A DNA stretch of 64,000 nucleotides from Takakia lepidozioides (lineage: Eukaryota; Streptophyta; Takakiopsida; Takakiales; Takakiaceae). The notes beneath the pieces were generated by a model. That model was not told the DNA's origin. It searched no databases and worked only from the letters and a program-made list of their open reading frames with translations. How positions within the stretch are numbered: position 1 is the stretch's first letter; each line of letters starts with the position of its first letter. The stretch lies in contig CM060731.1 of NCBI GenBank assembly GCA_030704615.1, positions 1,302,001 to 1,366,000 of the forward strand. Direction: 5' to 3'. Position numbers and translations under genes: made by a program. Below are positions 57,696 through 64,000 of the stretch, piece by piece.

Positions 57696-57995
57696 ATGTT
57701 CACGCCTAGTAAGAAGCGGTCGACCGCCGAGGCAGCATCACCTCCTCCCACTTGTGCACATTCCAGCCTCGCGGTGCGAAGGAGCCCCCGCCTGGTTCGA
57801 CTGAATCTGGTACAGATGGCGTCGGTGCGAGAGGGAAGGCAGAGCAGTGGGCGGTCTTCCAGTTTGGATTCTGACACAAGCGACTATAGCATGGGCGACG
57901 ACGATGAGGTGGAGGACAGTTCGGCGGAAATTGCACCTCCATCTGCAGAGTCTCTCCAAAAGGTGCGCAAACGGCACAAACCCGTTGCGCATGAG
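57696..57995 (+). CDS. First exon of an unidentified (probably transposon) gene, 100 codons
   Basis: The ATG at 57696 opens MFTPSKKRSTAEAASPPPT, then SSLAVRRSPRLVRLNLVQM, SSGRSSSLDSDTSDYSMGDD and an acidic EVEDSSAE, ending with KVRKRHKPVAHE at a good donor (GAG|gtgagt, 57996). Basic-plus-acidic low complexity of this kind is common at the N-terminus of transposon ORF1 or chromatin-associated proteins. No following exon was found; 58030 onward is LINE sequence, so the gene may be truncated. Confidence 0.4.
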
Positions 57996-58029
57996 GTGAG
58001 TTCTACCCCTACTTCTGTTCATGTTCTAT

Positions 58030-59706
58030 GGGCGTTGAGTTCTCCTGAAACTGAAACTGGGATGCACATATCCATAAAGTTGTTCAATCGGATCTCGTAG
58101 TATAGAGGGCAGTAGAAGAAGAAGGGTTCTTCAGTTTCAATTTCCTTGCTGCGCCCTATGCAAGCTGGACATAGGCGGTCCTCCCGTTGCAGGTTTTCCT
58201 ATCTGCCAGTCTCTATCCGTAGGTTGTGGGAACCCACCCTGAACTGCCCCAATGCCCTCAGGAGGGAAGGAGCTAAGGGTGCTGAAAGGTAATTTGGTCT
58301 CAAACTTCTATCATCGCGGAGCACCAAGAATGTCTCTCGATAGAAGTGGAGCTTTGTTATGAGATTGGGTAGCATCCAAGTTCTCTTCACATGTAATTCC
58401 ATAAGCTCTCTCCGAATGAGTCCCATAGTCTTTGCAGAACTGTTCCAAAATTTAGAGATGGCGTTGCAGAAAGACCGGGGATTGTGCCAAAAGGGCAACA
58501 TCATCAGCGTAGAGGAGATGTGATTGGGCAGAAAATGAAGTTAGGCAGAAATGTGCAGTGGTAGCAATCAACGACAGAGGAGAGGGAGGAAGTGATCTTA
58601 AGTGGCAGTGGGGTAGCCAAGAGATCTCGGTCCTCCCTTCCTACACTTACCTAGGCGTTGAGTTTTCCTCCAATTGTAATTGGGATGCACATATACGGAA
58701 AGTTGTTCAAACTGGCAAGGGCAAAGCTTTGGGGCTCACTAAATTTTTCCACTGCAGAGGGGTCATCTATGAGGTTAAGAAAACCATGCTTTGTCGCGTT
58801 ATTAGACCTGCCTTGGAGTACGGATCTGCTATATGGGTTGATAACTCCAACCAGGCTAAGTCTCTAGAATCCATTCAAGTGGGGGTGCTTAAGGAGTGTA
58901 TGTCAGTATGGAGAAAACAACCAATGTGGCTGTTCGGGGGTGAGTTTGGCATCCCATCCTTAAGCTCCCGATGAGATGAATTCAAGGTCAGATGGTGGGG
59001 TCAGCTGCAACATATGCCCAACACCAGATATCCTAAGTTGATCGACTCTAAATCTTGGAAACAGGACCGCCCTGTCAAACAGACTAAGTCCTGGCAGAAG
59101 AGAGTAGAAAAGATTCTCAAGGACCTGGACCTGGATCCGCAAGTCTTGACCCTGCTGGATAAATCTGCCTTACAGGCTGTAGTGTCTGAAGCCATGTCTG
59201 TTGCCATGAGATTGTCTGATGAAAATGAAGTTAGGCAGAGAACTTCCCTGAACTTGTTTCCAGTCAGTGACATGGGGGTGGACATCTTGGATGACCTGAA
59301 GGGTCCACCCACTCTCGGCACTAGACTGAAATTTAAACTCAGGGCAGGAAGCCTACCTTTGAACAGCAAACAAAAGCAGATCGGAAAGGGAGAGTGCAAT
59401 TGTCCGTTGTGTGGGCAATCTGAAGACAATATTCATTTTCTGATACGCTGTCCGGGGTTCTCTCACCAAAGAGACGCTCTCTTCAATTCTATCAAGGGAA
59501 TTGTGCCTGTACCCCTGTTTACCAACTTTGAAAGACTCGAGGCTGAGCCAAAAGCCCAGGCCCTCCTGAGGCCTAGTTTTTGGGGAAATCACACACAGCA
59601 GATTGATGCTTGTGTGAAGGGATTTCTAGAGGATATCTGGAAAACCCGGATCAATGCTTTATACAAAGGTAAGTCTTACTACCAACGTCATAGGGTCATT
59701 GTCTGA
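58030..59706. mobile_element. Rearranged LINE (non-LTR retrotransposon) with inverted 5' part
   Basis: 58558-59706 on the plus strand encodes a LINE C-terminus: YTYLGVEFSSNCNWDAHI, IYEVKKTMLCRVIRPALEYG, WWGQLQ, and a terminal zinc finger CNCPLCGQSEDNIHFLIRC (C-x2-C-x7-H-x4-C). Immediately to the left, 58531-58150 carries the preceding part on the minus strand, including the reverse-transcriptase box LLYADDVALLAQ (about 58520-58485) and a shifted frame RRELMELHVKRTWMLPNL ... HNLRIETGR. A small plus-strand piece at 58030-58100 repeats VEFS..NWDAH. The opposite orientation of the two halves is what twin priming produces. Everything is frame-broken and 5'-truncated. Confidence 0.75.
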
Positions 59707-59877
59707 CTCGCTGCCCGGGGTGCTATCACCATACAGACCACCGGATATCCAAGCTATCAATTGAATTGTGTCTGCACCTGTGTTTACAAACATTGAGAGT
59801 CTTTAGGCCTTTTGGGGCTCCGATGCTGGGCTCCGCCATACAGCCATTTGCTGATTGTGTGAATAGATGTCCACTCC

Positions 59878-61357
59878 CTATGTGCAAAACCCAGATGGAT
59901 GTTCTGTTACTTGGAACTCTATTTGTTGAATCTCTTGATGCCCTTGAAGCCTGCCGGGAAGCCCGCCATTCTTGCCAATCACGAAGCTCTTCTTCTTCTT
60001 TTCAAATTCGCTCCTTGAATGTGACTGGGCAAAATAATTTAAAAAAATGATAAAGTAAAAGTGCAAGTGGAAGACACTTTCAAGATCAAATTCTCCATAA
60101 ACAGCAAACAGTGTGATAAGTACATACCAAGGTAATCAGGTTCCTTTTGTTGTGGGATCCAAACACGAGAACAACATATCTTCCATACCAAGCCCAATAG
60201 GCATGGTCGCGACCAATAGGCTTATGAGAACACTTGGCAGGGTTCTCGCTGATGTAATCTACGACTGTTGAAGCTGCAGTCATTTTCAATATATATGGCT
60301 ACACAACTTTTGTCATATCATCCTGGTCAACCAAGCCCTTGAGTGATGGCTTGTATGAAATAAGGAAGAATCCAGTATTTGGTGGGTTTCGGAGGCCCTT
60401 TGATGGCTCATCATCGACAATGAGTATTTGTCCCTGCGTTGCAAAGGGTGTACCAGGGTACTTGGCAAGAACAGTGCGAATATCCTTAACGAGATATTTC
60501 ATCCCAGGCATGATGTAACCGGTAGTGTCTTTGCAATCCTCAACTGACCAGATGAAGCAAAACTTCTTCGCAATTTTTGTAGGAACTAAGCACTCGAGCA
60601 TCCTACAAATAACATCTCTTTCAGCACATGACCAGATCGCCACGTGAAATTGCATGAACGCAAGGTTGAGTTTGGGGAACCACAAAAGGTCTGTCGGAAA
60701 CATGAACTGTAACTTTCCTGAAACGAAATCTCTTCTTAAACAATTCACCGGCGGTTGGAGGTGGCCGGTAGCAGAGGAGTCCGTTGACACTCAATATTAA
60801 CAACATCCGTTTCCTCTTCCCCGATGTGGCAAATGAAGGTTGGTGGACGATGCCATCCTGCGCAATTTAAGTGTTCTCACCGTCAGAAACAAAACGATGT
60901 AGTGTTTCTTAGTTTCAGAGTGACCTCTACGTTTTCGGAGACATAAGTGTCCCGATAATGGACTACTGTAAAGGACCAAGAGTAGACCATATATCGAAGA
61001 GTTTGAGATCACGAAAAGATGAACGTTGGCTGTCAAGTGGAGGTTAGTGGACGCACCTTGTCGGGAGGCGCATTCATTAGAATGTTTTGCAGAAGAATAG
61101 TGGATTCCCGCGGGCTTGGATTGACGAGGTGCCACAACATCTGAGGGCGTCCTCATGTGTTTGGAGTCCGCTCTTTTTTTCTTGTCAGCCTTTTGTCCGT
61201 TGGAAAGATTTCCTGCAGATGAAGGAAATGGCTCGGGGGCTTTTTTTCGCCTCTTTGGTGCAGAACATTGTGCCAGCAGTTCAGGGTCACGCTGTGTCGA
61301 TGTTGGAGATGTTTTGCCATTGAATGACGGGAGGAGTGGAAGGGCAACAACAGACAA
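59878..61357 (-). pseudogene. FCP1/NIF-like HAD gene, copy 3
   Basis: Leftward: a basic N-terminal exon (about 61357-61057, PKRRKKAPEPFPS, ADKKKRADSK), an intron holding a set B palindrome (61021), then from about 60861 MASSTNLHLPHRG and MLLILSVNGLLCYRPPPT. The latter is motif I with the nucleophilic Asp replaced by Ser (LSVNGLL). A frame change leads to LNLAFMQFHVAIWSCAERD, KKFCFIWSVEDCKDTTGY, MKYLVKDIRTVLAKYPG, ILIVDDEPSKGLRNPPNTGF and FLISYKPS. A TAG at 60301-60299 precedes an in-frame continuation (STVVDYISENPAKCSHKPIG) to a donor at 60127. A last exon 60024-59878 is lysine-rich (EFEKKKKSFVIGKNGG). It is the same family as copies 1 and 2 but in opposite orientation, and probably inactive. 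Confidence 0.65.
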
Positions 61358-62266
61358 TCACAGAAAATTGTCCCTTGAGAACTCGACATCCTGGATGGAA
61401 TGAAAACGCAACGAAGGAATAATTTACCTCGGAACTGCGTTCCAATGCAGACGTCGTTTGATAGGAAGGTCATAATCTGCAGTTTTTCTTACCTGGAGCG
61501 ACAGATGAATATCAGACCCCAAACTAAGTGAAACTAGGAGATGAGCAAGGAGCGAGAAATGAGTTTAAGTCACCTGACTCCTGCGGATTTGGGTTGTCCA
61601 ACCCTCGTGCTGGGGAGATATGCGAGGAAGAGACGGAACCAGGTGCAGCGGAGCCGTAGCCGAGTCCCCGACGGTTGCCCTGCGGGTTGGATAGACCGGG
61701 CCCTGCGTACTGAACAGGGAGGGTGAGGAATGTTGAGAGAGGTCGATAAAATCTCCGGGATATTTGGGTTCTTCACCTGCACCTTAGACTTTACACCCAG
61801 GAGGACCCGAGAGGAGAAGAGTGTCGTCCGCTTCCCGGGAGGACAAGGGTCTGACAAAGGATCCACCCTCAATTTGAACACCATCGTGAACCCTCGGAAA
61901 GCCTTCAATACTCCGACTCAGTGCTGATCCGGAGGGTTCCTTTAGGGGACTTGAGGAACCGATGACGTCGTCAGCATCTCCTTGAACCTGCCAAAGAGAC
62001 ATAATCATAAATCCGGGAGTGAAGAATGTGAACCTCCACTGAACAGTGGAGGTCACTAGATATAGTCATGTCCCCGTATGAAGGCCTGTATCAGAGTCTT
62101 GGGATTGCCCGGGATGTGCGTCAAGAATTCAACTGAAAAATGATTGAAAAATAGAGTACCATATCTATCACGTGTGTGATTACAAGGAAATGAAAATCAG
62201 AAACCATGAAGATATTCAATAGCTCAAGTGAGATAGGATTGATCAAAAATAATTTATTTTGAAGCA
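61358..62266. other. Outer-element noncoding segment with one set B palindrome
   Basis: Contains the palindrome at 62030-62054 and no convincing gene. Frames at 61570-61927 overlap on both strands and lack motifs. Confidence 0.35.
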
Positions 62267-62518
62267 TTATATCTGAGACTCTTTAAAACCGTTGTCCTCA
62301 ATAAAATCCCAGAGTGGGCTAAACTTGGGATCGTTTGAAACATTGGGAAAAAAACTCAACCCTATCATTTTTTTCCTAAGATAGCTTGAAACAGTGGGAT
62401 GTTTCCTCATTCCAAGCAAATAGGTATGAAGAACCTTGAGAAGATAGCAACCATTAGTCTCCACGGTCTGGAACGGTTTGAGAACAAGACATGAGTCGGG
62501 CGGGCTCAATACACACAT
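62267..62518 (-). pseudogene. FCP1-like C-terminal fragment
   Basis: The minus strand reads FQTVETNGCYLLKVLHTYLL, GMRKHPTVSSYLRKK, then FSPLWDFIEDNGF and a stop. It aligns with the C-terminal part of copy 1 (FLLEELKPHLNMFR, DVMPFNELHPFG, FLRDF). The N-terminal part should lie to the right but unrelated GC-rich sequence begins there, so the outer-element segment is cut at about 62520-62580. Confidence 0.4.
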
Positions 62519-62579
62519 CCACTAGAAGCATTCGTGTCATTTACCACTGGGATAACGACTCATTTTGAGTCGTAAAAAT

Positions 62580-63150
62580 CAAAAAACAGGGATCGACTGG
62601 AAGTTACAACAGACGTGGTAGTTGGGTTGGACATCCAATGATTGGAGTGGTAAAGGACGTAGACGCGCGAACAACTGCTCAGCGATTAATGCGATTAATG
62701 CTGAAGAACCACGTGGCGTAACCAGGCGGGCCGCCCGTGTGTCTGATGTTTTGAGCTGACTTTGACTTTTCCCTCCGGATGAGTGGATTGACTCACCTAG
62801 GGCGCGGTGACACATGGACGCGGACGTGGATGCGGACGTGGATGTCGATGTGGCGGCACCGCGACGAGCGGTAATGCCGCCGCGTGGCCACGGGCTCAAG
62901 ACGCCACATCGCAGTCGGCCACATAACTTGGAGTGCTGCATGTCACGTGGCAACAGCCACTGGCGAAGTCGACTGCACAACTGCCGGCAGACAAATCCAC
63001 GGGGACCACGTGGAGAGTGTGTGGGTCGACGCGTGGCGTCGTCCCCACGCAATGGCAGTGAGGGGTACGACTGCTAGTGGAAAGACTCAGAGTGCTTGTG
63101 CCATCTCGGGACTGCTTTGGCCAACTCCGCTGCCACTATGCTAGTTGGTT
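62580..63150. other. GC-rich block with CACGTGG and GACGTGGATG repeats
   Basis: Contains several CCACGTGG/CACGTGGC motifs (62710, 62944, 63004) and a short GACGTGGATGCG repeat (62819-62850). It resembles MULE subterminal DNA in composition, but no TIR or gene is established. Confidence 0.35.
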
Positions 63151-64000
63151 GCACTACAGTAGGAAAGCACTGCAAATGAGCACTTGTAGTGGTTTGTGTG
63201 AGTTGTCCAACTGACTTGCATTCTAAGCTGAAAATATGGTTCTAATGCATTCTACTGGTTTTAGTGGTTCACCCATATGCAGGGGGAATTGAGAAGCAAT
63301 GATATTGGGCGACACTCAGAACACAGACCACGATGCATGCACAACATCACGCTAATGAACCAAATAGACGAGGCAATAGGGAGACCAAAGACCATCACAT
63401 ATACACATAGAAGGTGGACGGACACGACGACAAGTCAGGAAATGGAATATTGCATTCAAATTGGAGACCGTCGCGGCACACCTGCATATGAGCAAGACTA
63501 AATGCCAACATACATGGTTGCCGGACATCACTTAAACTGTCATGGCCCAAATGTACAAAACTGGTAACGTGAGTATCATACACACTTCTATGAGTATCAT
63601 TACACACCCAACATGGACTACAAACATGAAATGTCACTTGATACCTTCACCCCTCCTCATACTCTTCTCTGGCCACAGAGTCACCGTGCCTTTCACGTGC
63701 GCTAGTGTGGTCTGGGGGGGGGGCATCGTCCACATTTGGGCAAGGCAGTGTAACACTTGGAAGCATGATCTCGTGGACTTTCACCTTGTACCACCCGGAT
63801 GGAATGTCCTTGCAGTGGAACTTGTCAACCCCGGCTATTCCCACCACTTCCGCCTTGGCGGCGGCTGTCTTTGACCGCTTGTCATGGGGGTTCAGGAGAA
63901 ATACAGGATCTGATATCTGCAGACACCAACATCAGGGTCCACTCAGCAACAAACATAGCAATGACAGGGTGAAAGTCAAGCGCAGCTGGGCATGGAAACG
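63151..64000. mobile_element. Left part of a second CACTA element (runs off the right edge)
   Basis: CACTACAGTAGGAAAGCACT begins at about 63151, a CACTA-type terminus, followed by GCACTTGTAGTGG, a possible subterminal inverted copy. Minus-strand coding at 63916-63647 fits a Tnp1/En-Spm protein. The other end and the 3-bp target duplication lie outside the window. Confidence 0.4.
63647..63916 (-). CDS. Tnp1/En-Spm-like C-terminal exon
   Basis: After a gtctgcag acceptor at 63917 the frame reads ISDPVFLLNPHDKRSKTAA, then GIAGVDKFHCKDIPSGWYKV and KVHEIMLPSVTLPCPN, stopping at 63647. The pattern V-x-L-x(n)-VA-G-x(n)-G-x-x-K-V-x-V matches the Tnp1/En-Spm domain near the C-terminus of CACTA accessory proteins. 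Upstream exons are outside the window. Confidence 0.45.
   Translation of the reverse strand: MSDPVFLLNPHDKRSKTAAAKAEVVGIAGVDKFHCKDIPSGWYKVKVHEIMLPSVTLPCPNVDDAPPPDHTSARERHGDSVAREEYEEG

Larger units (their letters stand above)
40025..62054. repeat. Dispersed 24-26-bp palindrome family, set B (12 copies)
   Basis: Consensus arms GAACCTCCACTG and CAGTGGAGGTTC around a 2-nt spacer. Copies: 40025-40050, 41463-41488, 41680-41703 (perfect arms), 41802-41823 (half), 43810-43835, 44719-44744, 47104-47127 (perfect), 48235-48258, 48619-48642, 49647-49672, 61021-61046 and 62030-62054. Every copy lies in an intron, leader or intergenic position. None was found inside the inserted MULE or in the CACTA/PPR/LINE segment 50.4-59.8 kb, so the family marks outer-element DNA. 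Confidence 0.85.

Noticed and set aside
62814-63077. Protein with VDADVDVDV repeat
   Set aside because: It arises from a short GACGTGGATG nucleotide repeat, and frames on the other strand are equally open.

Overview
The window looks like nuclear DNA of a streptophyte green plant, most likely a charophyte alga or a bryophyte. Chara is my guess, unproven. Evidence: short GT-AG exons in long introns; plant-type SGF29, LYAR and KH-CCCH zinc-finger genes; a PLS-type PPR fragment; a telo-box in a promoter; and a very high load of MULE, CACTA, hAT, pogo, piggyBac, LINE, SINE and MITE sequence. There are no bacterial operons, rRNA or CRISPR arrays.

Layout. 1-14 kb is a host gene island: SGF29 (minus strand, cut by the left edge), divergent from LYAR (7 exons, 2325-6443), then a KH/CCCH zinc-finger RNA-binding gene (5 exons, 10063-13775). 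A tRNA-derived SINE and a hAT-type MITE lie between them. 15-27 kb is decayed transposon territory: two hAT pseudogenes, a LINE tail, a piggyBac-like element, a second copy of the same MITE in inverted orientation, and an internally deleted pogo/Tigger element with clear TIRs and TA target sites.

27-50 kb is the most interesting part. A large outer element, with a transposase-like gene of the DUF7869 type, is interrupted inside its coding sequence by an 11.3-kb Mutator-like (MULE) element at about 28070-39345. The two halves of the outer gene lie at 41454-39355 and 28069-27160. They join in frame if the insert and one copy of a 9-bp target duplication are removed. The inserted MULE has a decayed transposase on the minus strand and, divergently, a 10-exon gene whose product resembles a ParB-like domain joined to a beta-class DNA methyltransferase fold. 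Introns of that gene hold at least seven good and four degraded 24-bp palindromes. The outer element has the same plan: transposase leftward, accessory genes rightward, and its own, different palindrome family confined to noncoding DNA. Its accessory genes encode a protein with RNA polymerase II CTD-like SP-x-Y repeats, a possible distant relative of the methyltransferase-like protein, and FCP1/NIF-like HAD proteins. I propose that the palindromes are recognition sites for element-encoded proteins, by analogy with VANC of Arabidopsis VANDAL elements or ParB/parS. This is inference.

50-64 kb is a second nested zone: a decayed CACTA TNP2 transposase, a broken PPR gene, an unknown first exon, a rearranged LINE, a third FCP1-like gene and a fragment of a fourth with the outer-element palindromes, and the edge of another CACTA element with a Tnp1-like domain.
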